NCBI GenBank assembly: GCA_001029295.1
Contig: LDXJ01000062.1
Coordinates: 124,001-188,000, forward strand
DNA: 64,000 nt
Reading direction: 5' to 3'
Source: Peptococcaceae bacterium CEB3
Lineage (GTDB): Bacteria > Bacillota > Desulfitobacteriia > Desulfitobacteriales > Desulfitobacteriaceae
In this document: in pieces, positions 29,472 to 37,953 of the stretch
Layout of the letters: the number at the start of each line of letters is the position of its first letter
How positions within the stretch are numbered: the stretch's first letter is position 1
Made by a program: the position numbers and the translations under genes
The notes under the pieces: generated by a model
What the model saw: the letters and a program-made list of their open reading frames with translations, nothing else
What the model was told of the DNA's origin: nothing
The model's database searches: none

Positions 29472-31682
29472 TCAGCCGCTTTCCATGAGTCCGTACTCTT
29501 TTAACTTGAGGTAGAAAGTGGCCCTGGGCATGCCGAGTGTCTGGGCGGCGGCGGCCCGGTTATTTCCGCTCGTCTTTAAAGCCTGAACGATCATCTTCTT
29601 TTCCAGTTCTTGCACGGCGTCTTTCAAGGGTTTTAATTCTACAGAGGAGTCGCTTTTGGCCAACTTTGTCAGGAAGGGAGGCAGGTGGTAGGGTTGAATG
29701 ACATTTTCGTCGACGGTATAGTGCAGGCGTTCAATGATATTTTCCAGTTCGCGCACGTTTCCGGGCCAGTCATACTGCATAAAGCAGTCGATGGTGTCTT
29801 CGCTGAAGATCTTCGGGGGAACTTTGCGGGCCAGTCCCATTTTCTGCGAGAAGTGGTTGACTAGGTGGGGAATGTCCTCTTTATGGTCGCGCAAAGCGGG
29901 AACAGTAATGCTGATGACATTCAAGCGGTAGAAGAGATCAGCTCGGAACTTCCCTTCATGCACGAGGCGGCGAAGCTCACGGTTGGTGGCGGCGATGACG
30001 CGAGCGTCAAGCTTGATTGTGTGGGTCCCGCCTACCCGCTCGAATTCGCGTTCCTGCAAGACGCGCAGAAGTTTGGCCTGCATGGTTAAGGGCATGTCCC
30101 CTATTTCGTCAAGTAAAATGCTGCCGCCTTTCGCCAATTCGAATTTACCGGGTTTTCCTCCTTTTTTGGCGCCGGTGAAAGCCCCCTCTTCATAACCGAA
30201 AAGTTCCGACTCAAGCAGGCTTTCCGGCAGGGCTGCGCAATTAATGCCAATAAACGGGTGCTCACGCCGGTTGCTTAGGCGATGGACGAATTGGGCGAAG
30301 ACTTCTTTGCCCCCTCCGCTTTCTCCCTGGATGAGCACATTGGCATCATTGCGGCTGGCTTTAACCGCGAGACGCCGTAATTCCAGATTGGCGGGGCTGA
30401 TACCGATAAGAAACTGCTCATTGTCATGATAAGTCTGCTTGAGGCGCAGCCGCTCTTTATAGATTTCGATCTCTCCGTGTGATTGTTCGACCAAGTAAGG
30501 AAGGCACATGTCAATTTCTGCCAGGCCTTGGTATACGGCCACCGCTTTTTCGCGGCAGGAGTCGTAGCCGCAGGAACCGCAGTTTAACTCGTCCTCGGGC
30601 TTGAATTTGTTGGTATAACGGAGGATTTCTTTGATTTCCGATTCACTCGGTTCCTTTAAGACATGATGCTTGTCCGTGAATTCCCGCTGTAAATTAAGGG
30701 GCGGATGAGGCTCGATCTTGTCACGCTTTTTGCGCTGGGAGTATTTGAAGATCTGGTATTTGCGGCTGAAGAGGTCGAGGGGACTGTCCATTTCCGGGCC
30801 GTCGATACAACCCCGGCAAAGCAGGATGTCGACGAAGCGGGCTTGCACCAGGCCGTCCTGCAGGTTATGCAGAAATTCAAGACAGTCCTCTTTGCCGTCG
30901 ACGATGGCGATGTCTTCTTCCCGATAGAGAGACCCGTCCGGATCGAGATTGCGGGTCAGGCCGCCGCTGAGCGGAAAAAGGGGCGGCAGAGATTCGCCTT
31001 GGGGCCGCTGGGGGACGGAGCGGTCGAGATCACGGTGGAAACCATGCTTGTCCAGCATGCCCTTAAGTTCTTTAAAAGTAAGCACAGCATCGAGTACACC
31101 CTGCCCGAATTCCGCCATTTCTTCTTTCTTGGCAATGCAAGGGCCGATAAAGACGATTTTGGCTTGAGGAAATTTCCAACGCGCATATTTGGCACTGGCG
31201 AGTACCGCGGAGTCGACCGGGACGAGAAAAGGAATCAGGGTCGGAAAATGGCGCTCAATCATGCCGACAATGGCGGGGCAGTAAGAACTGATGGCCAACT
31301 CCGGGTTGTTGACCAGAAACTCCCGGTAAGCCGGAACGGTCAATTCAATGCCATGAGTCACTTCGACAATATGGCTGAAACCGAGGTCCTCCAAATCGGC
31401 GAAGAGTTCTTCGGCTTCCAGGTAGTAAAAGGAGGCCGGGAACGAGGGGGCGAGTAAGGCTACCGTTTCCCCCTCGGCGAAAAAACGCGGCAAATCTTCA
31501 ACATAGCTCACGATTTGCTTAGCATTTTGGGAACACACTCGGACACAGTTGCCACAGCTAATACAACGCTCTTCTACGACGGTAGCCTGGCCGAGCTCGA
31601 CCTTAATCGCTTTCACCGGGCAGTTGCGGACACAGGAATAACAGGCTTTGCATTTGTCGGCAATCGTTTTGACGACAGGCAT
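29472..31682 (-). CDS. Sigma54 activator with ferredoxin and [FeFe]-hydrogenase-like sensor domains
   Basis: 736 residues. Two [4Fe-4S] ferredoxin motifs lie at residues 11-21 and 40-50. A hydrogenase-like (Fe_hyd_lg_C type) domain follows with SSYCP (Cys135), GPCIAKKEE (Cys182) and CRGCIDG (Cys289, Cys292), matching the four cysteine ligands of an H-cluster, but the proton-transfer Cys is Tyr134 and the third motif is CxxC instead of CxxxC. An additional FeS domain has Cys368, 371, 376 and 393. The AAA+ core has Walker A GESGGGKE (453-460), GAFTGA (500-505) and Walker B LLDEIGD, and a Fis-type HTH ends the protein. It is co-directional with hydG and hydF upstream and faces the sigma54 promoter of the [NiFe] operon. 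Likely a redox or H2 sensor activating that operon (inferred). The start follows CGGAGG. Confidence 0.88.
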   Translation of the reverse strand: MPVVKTIADKCKACYSCVRNCPVKAIKVELGQATVVEERCISCGNCVRVCSQNAKQIVSYVEDLPRFFAEGETVALLAPSFPASFYYLEAEELFADLEDLGFSHIVEVTHGIELTVPAYREFLVNNPELAISSYCPAIVGMIERHFPTLIPFLVPVDSAVLASAKYARWKFPQAKIVFIGPCIAKKEEMAEFGQGVLDAVLTFKELKGMLDKHGFHRDLDRSVPQRPQGESLPPLFPLSGGLTRNLDPDGSLYREEDIAIVDGKEDCLEFLHNLQDGLVQARFVDILLCRGCIDGPEMDSPLDLFSRKYQIFKYSQRKKRDKIEPHPPLNLQREFTDKHHVLKEPSESEIKEILRYTNKFKPEDELNCGSCGYDSCREKAVAVYQGLAEIDMCLPYLVEQSHGEIEIYKERLRLKQTYHDNEQFLIGISPANLELRRLAVKASRNDANVLIQGESGGGKEVFAQFVHRLSNRREHPFIGINCAALPESLLESELFGYEEGAFTGAKKGGKPGKFELAKGGSILLDEIGDMPLTMQAKLLRVLQEREFERVGGTHTIKLDARVIAATNRELRRLVHEGKFRADLFYRLNVISITVPALRDHKEDIPHLVNHFSQKMGLARKVPPKIFSEDTIDCFMQYDWPGNVRELENIIERLHYTVDENVIQPYHLPPFLTKLAKSDSSVELKPLKDAVQELEKKMIVQALKTSGNNRAAAAQTLGMPRATFYLKLKEYGLMESG

Positions 31683-31711
31683 GGTAAGACCTCCGAGTTC
31701 ATTTCTTTTTT

Positions 31712-31722
31712 ACCAGACTGGT
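31712..31722. repeat. Short palindrome upstream of the activator gene
   Basis: ACCAGACTGGT is a 5-1-5 palindrome flanked on both sides by T- and A-rich tracts, 30 bases upstream of the activator ATG. It could be an operator or a weak hairpin in the hydG-activator gap. The rest of the 107-base gap shows nothing else. Confidence 0.35.
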
Positions 31723-31789
31723 TCCTTTTTTAATTAACCTAACCGCGCAAATTTCCCCCCGCATCCCCGGCCATTGGTATTGGGTATAT

Positions 31790-33223
31790 TTAAAAGTACA
31801 GGTCCCTTTCCCCTTGAGTCAGGCGTTCCAGGCGGGACTCGGTCTCAACCCTGGTTCTGGCCGACGGTATCAGGGCCAGGTGTTGAGTGATGGTTTTTTC
31901 GCCCAAGGAGCGCACCTCCGGGGAGGCGTAGTCCAGCAAATACTCTTTAAAGGTCAGGATGGCATTGGGCTGGCACATGTTCTGAATGGAGCCGTCCTTG
32001 GCCAGGGGCATAAAGTGGTCTCCGGTGCGCCCTTGGCGGTAACAGGCGGTGCAGAAGCTAGGCAGGAAATCTTTGCGGCAGAGATCGGCGATCACTTCGT
32101 CGGGCGGGCGCCGGTCGCTTAAATGAAACTGGGGTGGAGCCGACGAGCGGAGCGCGCCGTTGCCGGAGGCTGAGGCGTAGCCGCCCACATCGGTGGAAGA
32201 ACCGGCGCTCAGTTGGGAGATGCCCAGGGAGAACAGTTCATCGCGCAGAGCGGGTTCTTCCCGGGTGGAGATAATGAGGCCGGTGTAGGGTACCGCGAGC
32301 CGCAAAACGGCCACGATTTTCTTTAGATCCCTGTCTGCGACGAGGTGGGGAAAAGTCTGTAAATCTACTCCTTCGGCGGGGCGCAGGCGGGGTACGGAAA
32401 GGGTGTGCGGTCCCACTCCGAACGACTCTTCCAGGGCCTGGGCGTGCCTCAGCAAAGCCAGCGCCTCAAAATGATAATCATAGAGGCCGAACAACACGCC
32501 GAGTCCGACATCATCGATGCCGGCGCTCATGGCGCGGTGGTGGGCTGTGGTATGGTAGTCGTAATCTCTCTTGGGACCGGAGGGATGCATTTTGCGATAG
32601 GTTTCCCTGTGATAAGTTTCCTGGAAGAGAATATAAGTGCCGATTTGGGCCTTTTTCAGGCGCCGGTAGTTTTCAACGTCTGTCGCGGCGATATTGACGT
32701 TCACGCGCCGGATGCGGCCGTTTCCTTCCCGCACCCCGTAGATCGTGGAAATGGCTTCCTCCAAGTAATCCAGGTCACACTCGCGGGGGTCTTCCCCGCA
32801 TTCCAAGGCCAGGCGCTTGTGTCCCATTCGTTCCAGGGCCCGGATTTCGGCCTTTATTTCGTCCATGGTTAAACGGTGGCGTTCAAATTTGTTATCCCGG
32901 CGGTAGCCGCAATACAAGCAGTTGTTGACACAGAAACTGCTCAAATAAAGAGGAGCGAAAAAGACCATGCGCCGGCCGTAGATTTTTTGCTTGATGGCAT
33001 TGGCCGCGCGGAAAAGTTCACCGAGCACCGCTTCATCCTCGCAAAAGAGGAGTTTAGCGGCATCCTCCAGGCTGAGTCCTTGCGCTTCCCGGGCCCGGTC
33101 GATGATGGCGAGTAGGGGCGCGGGGGCAGAAGAGACGCTTTCCCGGCGAGTCTTGGCCAAAATACGATTAATTTGGTCTTCGTCGATAAAAGAGGCGTCA
33201 AATAGAGCATCCTCTCGCTTCAT
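31790..33223 (-). CDS. hydG: [FeFe] hydrogenase maturase HydG (tyrosine lyase)
   Basis: HydG is a radical SAM enzyme that splits tyrosine to produce CO and CN for the H-cluster. It has 477 residues from ATG 33223. It shows the radical SAM CVNNCLYCGYRR near residue 98, LALECGEDP, FQETYHRETYRKMHPSGPK (in part), and the C-terminal CTACYRQGRTGDHF and CQPNAILTFKEYL cysteines that bind the auxiliary cluster. The start is uncertain: the frame is open to 33334 and ATGs at 33262 and 33250 are possible, but family homology starts near KREDALFDASFID. Downstream of hydF and upstream of the activator gene. Confidence 0.93.
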   Translation of the reverse strand: MKREDALFDASFIDEDQINRILAKTRRESVSSAPAPLLAIIDRAREAQGLSLEDAAKLLFCEDEAVLGELFRAANAIKQKIYGRRMVFFAPLYLSSFCVNNCLYCGYRRDNKFERHRLTMDEIKAEIRALERMGHKRLALECGEDPRECDLDYLEEAISTIYGVREGNGRIRRVNVNIAATDVENYRRLKKAQIGTYILFQETYHRETYRKMHPSGPKRDYDYHTTAHHRAMSAGIDDVGLGVLFGLYDYHFEALALLRHAQALEESFGVGPHTLSVPRLRPAEGVDLQTFPHLVADRDLKKIVAVLRLAVPYTGLIISTREEPALRDELFSLGISQLSAGSSTDVGGYASASGNGALRSSAPPQFHLSDRRPPDEVIADLCRKDFLPSFCTACYRQGRTGDHFMPLAKDGSIQNMCQPNAILTFKEYLLDYASPEVRSLGEKTITQHLALIPSARTRVETESRLERLTQGERDLYF

Positions 33224-33487
33224 AGCATGTTCCCGGTTGTTTAATAACATGTCAAGTCCCATGGCGCCGGGCGGTGCCAACAAAGGCTGAACAGGCGCGG
33301 TGCCCGCACAATTGCCAGGTGCATCCCAGTGCACCGGCTATTTTCAAGATACAGGAAAGGGTTATAATGACTGACATGTCCATTCCCGCCGACACAGGGC
33401 GGAAACCGGGTTATTCACCCCTTTCTGTTTAAGATTCGGAAGGGCCGGGAAAGGCTTTGCCGTGAAAAGGAGTGATCGGCACCCGAG

Positions 33488-34801
33488 TTAAGAACGGATG
33501 ACCCGCAGAGCGTCGGGAAAAGGTGACAAGGTTCTGGGAAGGATCCCGTGCAGGTAGGCGATGCTGACTCCGTAGTTGACCACGGGTACTCCGGCGGAGG
33601 TAATCCGGTGCAGGCGGGCGAGCATCTGTCGACGGTTCAGCATGCAGGCGCCGCAATGTACTACGAGTTGAAACTCGCTCAGGTCCGCGGGCAGAGTGCC
33701 GCCGCTGACCCAAGTATAGGAAAGTTTGCCCTCGACTTTTCGCTCGAGCCAGGCGGGTATTTTTACTTTGCCGATATCGTCGTCCGTTCGGTGGTGGGTG
33801 CAGGCTTCGGCGATTAAAACGCGGTCACCCGGACGTAAACGCTCAATTGCTTTGGCACCGGCGGCTAATTCGCACAGGTCTCCTTTGTAGCGGGCGAAAA
33901 GGATCGAGAAGGAGGTCAGGGTGATTTCCTCCGGAGTGAGGGCGTTGACCGTTTGGAAGGCCTGAGAGTCCGTGATGATCAGCTTGGGCGGGTTTCTCAA
34001 TGAGGCTAAAGCCATAGGCAGTTCCTCGCTCTGGATGGTCAGGGCTTGAGCGTGATGATCCAGAAGATCGCGAATAGCCTGAACTTGGGGCAGGATCAAA
34101 CGGCCTTTGGGGGCGGAGCGGTCGATGGGTGCCACGAGAATTACGGTATCTCCGGCCTGGACCAGGTCCCCGAGCAGGCTGGGCTCCTCCTCTTCCGGAG
34201 AGGCGGCTTGAATAAGGGCGGACTTGAGAGCCTCGATCCCGGCTTTGGTTCGCGCACTCACCGGGATGACCGGGATTGCCGGGGGAAACCGGTTCTGAAC
34301 CGCGGCACGAATGCGGGCAGTCACGTCCGGGTCGAGGGTGTCTGCTTTGTTGAGCGCGACGACCAGCGGCAGCTGCCGTTCCGTTAACAGGGAGGCGATC
34401 TCGTCTTCGCGGCTGCCCCAGCCTTCCGGGGCATCGACGGCCAGGAGGGCGAGGTCAGTTTTGTCGAGGACATGGAGGCTGCGCCGGACCCGTTCGCTGC
34501 CTAAGATTCCTTCGTCGTCCAGACCGGCTGTGTCGATCAGAACGACCGGCCCGATGGGTAAGATCTCCATGGTTTTGTAGACCGGGTCGGTGGTCGTCCC
34601 GGGCGTGGGGGAAATGATCGCCACTTCCTGGTTGGCAATCGCGTTGATCAAGCTGGATTTGCCGGCGTTGCGGCGGCCAAAAACAGCGATGTGCAAGCGT
34701 TCCCCCCTCGGGGTCTCGTTAAGCCCGGCTACCCCGCCTGTTGGTTCGGAGTGGCCGGGGTGGGCGTCGTTCGGTAACTGATGGTTTGCTTGTTTGGACA
34801 T
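33488..34801 (-). CDS. hydF: [FeFe] hydrogenase maturation GTPase HydF
   Basis: HydF is the scaffold GTPase on which the 2Fe subcluster is finished before transfer to the apo-enzyme. It has 437 residues from ATG 34801: an N-terminal low-complexity stretch, the GTPase domain with P-loop GRRNAGKSS and NKAD, a dimerisation domain, and the C-terminal cluster ligands EACTHHRTDD and VVHCGACMLNRRQ, the CxH...HCxxC pattern of HydF. GGATGG precedes the start. Likely first gene of a hydF-hydG-activator unit. Confidence 0.94.
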   Translation of the reverse strand: MSKQANHQLPNDAHPGHSEPTGGVAGLNETPRGERLHIAVFGRRNAGKSSLINAIANQEVAIISPTPGTTTDPVYKTMEILPIGPVVLIDTAGLDDEGILGSERVRRSLHVLDKTDLALLAVDAPEGWGSREDEIASLLTERQLPLVVALNKADTLDPDVTARIRAAVQNRFPPAIPVIPVSARTKAGIEALKSALIQAASPEEEEPSLLGDLVQAGDTVILVAPIDRSAPKGRLILPQVQAIRDLLDHHAQALTIQSEELPMALASLRNPPKLIITDSQAFQTVNALTPEEITLTSFSILFARYKGDLCELAAGAKAIERLRPGDRVLIAEACTHHRTDDDIGKVKIPAWLERKVEGKLSYTWVSGGTLPADLSEFQLVVHCGACMLNRRQMLARLHRITSAGVPVVNYGVSIAYLHGILPRTLSPFPDALRVIRS

Positions 34802-35178
34802 TGGTATCCATCCGTTTCTCAGAGAAAAATACTGGGTTCTTGAGCGGCCGTAACAAGTGCCTCGCGGGTTGGCCTGAAAATGCGGCGACGCCGCAGGGAA
34901 AGGCACTGTCTAAAAATTATACATCCTTATTGTAATCCTTCCCGGGCAGTTATTCAAGGATATGAGTTTCAGGGGCCGGAAATACCGTTATTTAACGGGC
35001 CGAAAGACTACCGGCAAGCAAGGAAGCGTCACAGTCATTCCCTGAACCAACAATACATCGCCTTTGACACCCCCTGCCTTAAGTCTTAAGCCTCTATTGG
35101 CGGAGAAACTCGACTTGTGATTATTCAGCGGTTAGAAATTTCCCGAAACAGCGGGTTCTTTCAGGAAAGCGAAATCGC
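34802..35178. other. Divergent spacer between hydF and rplM
   Basis: No gene is supported here. A TATAAT on the minus strand (34921 to 34916) about 115 bases before hydF may be its -10 box, without a clear -35. TGCGGCGACGCCGCA near 34890 is a short GC-rich palindrome. The rplM promoter follows at 35179. Confidence 0.35.
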
Positions 35179-35207
35179 TTGACAGGGACTTCAAATTTTT
35201 ATATCAT
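35179..35207 (+). promoter_or_regulatory. Sigma-A-type promoter of rplM-rpsI
   Basis: TTGACA (35179-35184) and TATCAT (35202-35207) are separated by exactly 17 bases. Transcription would start near 35214, leaving a leader of about 115 bases before rplM. Confidence 0.8.
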
Positions 35208-35224
35208 ACATATATGAGTCTCTG

Positions 35225-35296
35225 GGCTGTGGTTTATGCTTGAGCCCCATAAATCACGAGCCTGGGTTGCCGGTGTGTCTGAGCCCCACACGCGGC
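35225..35296 (+). promoter_or_regulatory. Structured rplM leader with two hairpins sharing a loop (L13 leader candidate)
   Basis: Hairpin 1: GTGGTTTATG (35229-35238) pairs with CATAAATCAC (35248-35257) around CTTGAGCCC, extended by GGCT/AGCC. Hairpin 2: GGTGTG-type arm (35269-35277) pairs with CACAC plus CGGC (35287-35296) around TCTGAGCCC. The two loops share TGAGCCC. Position matches the L13 leader element known upstream of rplM in low-GC Gram-positive bacteria, thought to mediate feedback by L13; match to that family is inferred. Confidence 0.55.
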
Positions 35297-35330
35297 GAAA
35301 GGGATTATTGACAAATTTGGAGGGAAAAAC

Positions 35331-35783
35331 ATGTCGACCTACTTCGCGAAAGCGGCTGATATAGAGCGCAAGTGGTATGTGATTGATGCGGCGGGGTTGC
35401 CGTTGGGCCGGATAGCCACGGAAGCTGCCCGTCTCTTGAGGGGTAAACATAAGCCCATTTTCACTCCGAATGTTGATACGGGTGACCACGTGATCATTCT
35501 TAACGCGGAGCAAGTTGTTTTGACGGGCAATAAGTTGATGACGAAAGTTTACCGGACCCATTCCGGTTATCCGGGCGGGCTGAAAGAGATGTCCTACAAG
35601 AGGTTGATGCAGGTTTTTCCGCAGCGGGCGGTGGAACATGCCATTAAAGGAATGCTTCCTCACAACAGCTTGGGGGCCCAAATGTTCCGCAAGTTGAAGG
35701 TATACCGGGGAGCCGAGCATCCGCACCAAGCCCAGAAGCCTGAGGTGTGGACGGTTCAGGGAAAACAGGAAGGAGGAAGATAA
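35331..35783 (+). CDS. rplM: 50S ribosomal protein L13
   Basis: L13 is an early assembly protein of the 50S subunit. It has 150 residues (family about 142-150) with [20 protein letters not shown] (in part), [16 protein letters not shown] and [26 protein letters not shown] precedes ATG 35331. Transcribed with rpsI, three bases downstream. Confidence 0.97.
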   Translation: MSTYFAKAADIERKWYVIDAAGLPLGRIATEAARLLRGKHKPIFTPNVDTGDHVIILNAEQVVLTGNKLMTKVYRTHSGYPGGLKEMSYKRLMQVFPQRAVEHAIKGMLPHNSLGAQMFRKLKVYRGAEHPHQAQKPEVWTVQGKQEGGR

Positions 35784-35786
35784 ACG

Positions 35787-36182
35787 ATGGCTGCTCAGTT
35801 ACAGTACCTGGGAACCGGACGGCGGAAAAACGCGATTGCGCGCGTACGTTTGCTGCCCGGTCAGGGGAAAGTATCAGTAAATAAACGGGGCCTGGCTGAA
35901 TACTTTGGCAAAAAGACCCTGGAGATGATCGTTCAACAACCCTTGGAGGTTACGGAGACTCTGGGTAGGTACGATATCATCGCTTTAGTGAATGGGGGCG
36001 GGACGACCGGGCAAGCCGGGGCTCTGCGCTTGGGGATAGCCCGAGCTCTGCTCAAAGCAGACGTCAGTCTTCGACCCGCTTTAAAGAGAGCCGGGTTTTT
36101 AACCCGGGATCCGCGCATGAAGGAGCGCCGTAAATATGGGCTGAAGAAAGCCCGTAAAGCTCCGCAATTCTCGAAACGTTGA
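35787..36182 (+). CDS. rpsI: 30S ribosomal protein S9
   Basis: S9 contacts the P-site tRNA with its C-terminal arginine. It has 131 residues with [38 protein letters not shown] (in part) and the end RKAPQFSKR, the invariant SKR tail. AGGAGGA lies before the ATG. Followed by a strong terminator. Confidence 0.97.
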   Translation: MAAQLQYLGTGRRKNAIARVRLLPGQGKVSVNKRGLAEYFGKKTLEMIVQQPLEVTETLGRYDIIALVNGGGTTGQAGALRLGIARALLKADVSLRPALKRAGFLTRDPRMKERRKYGLKKARKAPQFSKR

Positions 36183-36202
36183 TTCACTATCGGGAGAATC
36201 GG

Positions 36203-36245
36203 AAATCCTCAGACCCGCGTGGGTTTGGGGATTTTCTTTTTGTTT
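36203..36245 (+). terminator. Intrinsic terminator after rpsI
   Basis: A 14-bp arm (36203-36216) pairs with 36221-36234 around the loop GCGT, with two G-U pairs, followed by a T-rich tract interrupted by single C and G bases. Confidence 0.88.
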
Positions 36246-36360
36246 TTCAAAAAGCGCGCCGGCGACGCCGAAGGACGGACCGCGGAAACCTCAAGCGTGA
36301 AGTATATTCCCGGATTTTTGCCCATAGTTTTAAGCATGAAGACTGGGAAGGAGAATGCGA

Positions 36361-37086
36361 ATGCGCAGATGGGGTAAAAGGCGGGCCGTTGCGGCCCTGG
36401 GCATTTTGCTGCTGCTTATCGCGGCGGGTGTGGTGGTTCTGCACCGCCAACCCCAAGACAGCAGGATTTGGAGTTGGGCGGTCGGGAAGAAAATCGTCGT
36501 TATTGACGCGGGGCACGGGGGACCGGACCCGGGGGCCGTCGGAAAAACAAAGGTTTTGGAAAAGGATGTGACGTTGGCCGTGGCCAAGCGTCTCCAGGCT
36601 TTTATCCAGCAGGGGGGCGGCAAGCCGGTCATGGTGCGGGAGGAAGATAAAGACCTTGGTACGGCATCCGGCCTTTTGCGAAGAAAGCGTGAAGACCTGG
36701 CTCAGCGCATTCAACTCGCGGCCGAAGCTCAGGCGGATGTCTACTTAAGTATCCATGCCAATAGTTTTCCCAATGAAAAACTTACCGGGCCCCAGACTTT
36801 CTACCATGCGGATTCCGTGGAAGGGCGGGTTTTGGCCCAGGCCATTCAGCGGGAGCTGAACCTCATTTCGGGAGGAAAGCGCGTGGCCAAAGCCAACAAG
36901 GATTTTTTCATTCTGAAAAAGGCCAATCAAGCCGCGGTAACCGTGGAGATGGGCTTTCTCTCCAATCCGGCGGAGGAGCAACGGTTAAACAGTCCGGAGT
37001 ATCAGCAAAAGATGGCTTGGGGCATATACCAAGGTCTCTGCCATTATTTTGCCGGGACGGACAAAGCCAAAGTCCAGTCTCCCTAA
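36361..37086 (+). CDS. cwlD: N-acetylmuramoyl-L-alanine amidase CwlD
   Basis: CwlD cuts stem peptides from spore-cortex peptidoglycan, a step to muramic-delta-lactam, and indicates an endospore former. It has 241 residues: an N-terminal signal anchor (residues about 9-28), then amidase_3 domain with the zinc ligands in VVIDAGHGGPDPGA (His), LEKDV (Glu), SIHAN (His) and catalytic Glu in TVEMGFLSN. ATG 36361 is seven bases from AAGGAG; an ATG two codons earlier is too close. It follows rpsI as in many spore formers. Confidence 0.92.
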   Translation: MRRWGKRRAVAALGILLLLIAAGVVVLHRQPQDSRIWSWAVGKKIVVIDAGHGGPDPGAVGKTKVLEKDVTLAVAKRLQAFIQQGGGKPVMVREEDKDLGTASGLLRRKREDLAQRIQLAAEAQADVYLSIHANSFPNEKLTGPQTFYHADSVEGRVLAQAIQRELNLISGGKRVAKANKDFFILKKANQAAVTVEMGFLSNPAEEQRLNSPEYQQKMAWGIYQGLCHYFAGTDKAKVQSP

Positions 37087-37192
37087 CGAAGCGGAGGCGG
37101 GGGACGGACCAAGTCTTCGCGCTTCAAATAGGCCGGCAGCACTGCTTCTTCGGGGGTCAAGCGCTTGAATCCCGTCTTAGGTGGGTTTGTCC

Positions 37193-37732
37193 TTATGTGT
37201 CGGTTCCGGGAGTTCGTTCTAAGGGCTTTTTCGGATGGGCCTGCGCCGTGGCGCTGAAGTGTTTGGCGCTAAATTCGTATTGCTTCATGGCGATTATTTT
37301 GGTCCTGAACCATTCCGTGTGCAAGTGCTCGTCGACAAAGTTATGCTGTAAGATTTTGGTCAGTTCCCGGTCGCCGTTCTGATCCTGGTGGAGCCGCTCG
37401 ATTAAGTCGTTGTAATCTTTCATAGCTTTCTCTTCGATCATGATGTCTATGGCCAGGGTTTCTTCCAGCCCGGCCATGGCAGTAAGCCCACCGGCCAGCT
37501 TACCGATGAGCGGGGAAATAAGATCGCCCAAAACCGTAGGATTGGCACCTAATTCTTTGATTTTTTCGCCGATGTTGTCCACATGGTTCTGCTCTATATA
37601 GGCTGTACGCTCTAAAACCAAGCCGCTGTACCGGCCGCGGAAGGCTTTGCTCTGAGCATTGTACAAGTCGACCTGATTCAGTTCCAGACTATAAAACCAA
37701 TTGAGCTTGGCAATAAGCGTTTCTTTGTCCAT
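37193..37732 (-). CDS. Ferritin-like diiron protein
   Basis: 179 residues. The helical pattern Glu17 ... EQNH (Glu47/His50) ... LEETLAID ... EHLH near residue 137 is the E/ExxH/E/ExxH arrangement of carboxylate-bridged diiron proteins of the ferritin-like superfamily. It may protect from peroxide or handle iron. It is transcribed away from the PAS activator gene at 37954 and is not obviously tied to its neighbours. The precise subfamily is not assigned. Confidence 0.75.
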   Translation of the reverse strand: MDKETLIAKLNWFYSLELNQVDLYNAQSKAFRGRYSGLVLERTAYIEQNHVDNIGEKIKELGANPTVLGDLISPLIGKLAGGLTAMAGLEETLAIDIMIEEKAMKDYNDLIERLHQDQNGDRELTKILQHNFVDEHLHTEWFRTKIIAMKQYEFSAKHFSATAQAHPKKPLERTPGTDT

Positions 37733-37953
37733 GCGGGTCTCCTTTCGTCACCCTGTCCGGGCTATTGAAGGTTCGGAATACTGAATAACTCGCTCTGCCT
37801 CCCGCAGTTAGTGTTCCCTAAGATGGCGGGAACATTCGGCGAAATGCGGGCGGCTGTCAGAGGAGGATTTTTGTGAAGTAAAGTCGAATCTTTTAGAAGT
37901 GCAAACAAATTTGCGGCTAGTTATTGTCAAATTTACGGGGTGGGATGAGATAA

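Noticed and set aside
37193-37732. Ferritin-like gene as a bacterioferritin
   Set aside because: No heme-binding methionine pattern and only the general diiron signature, so the broader call was kept.
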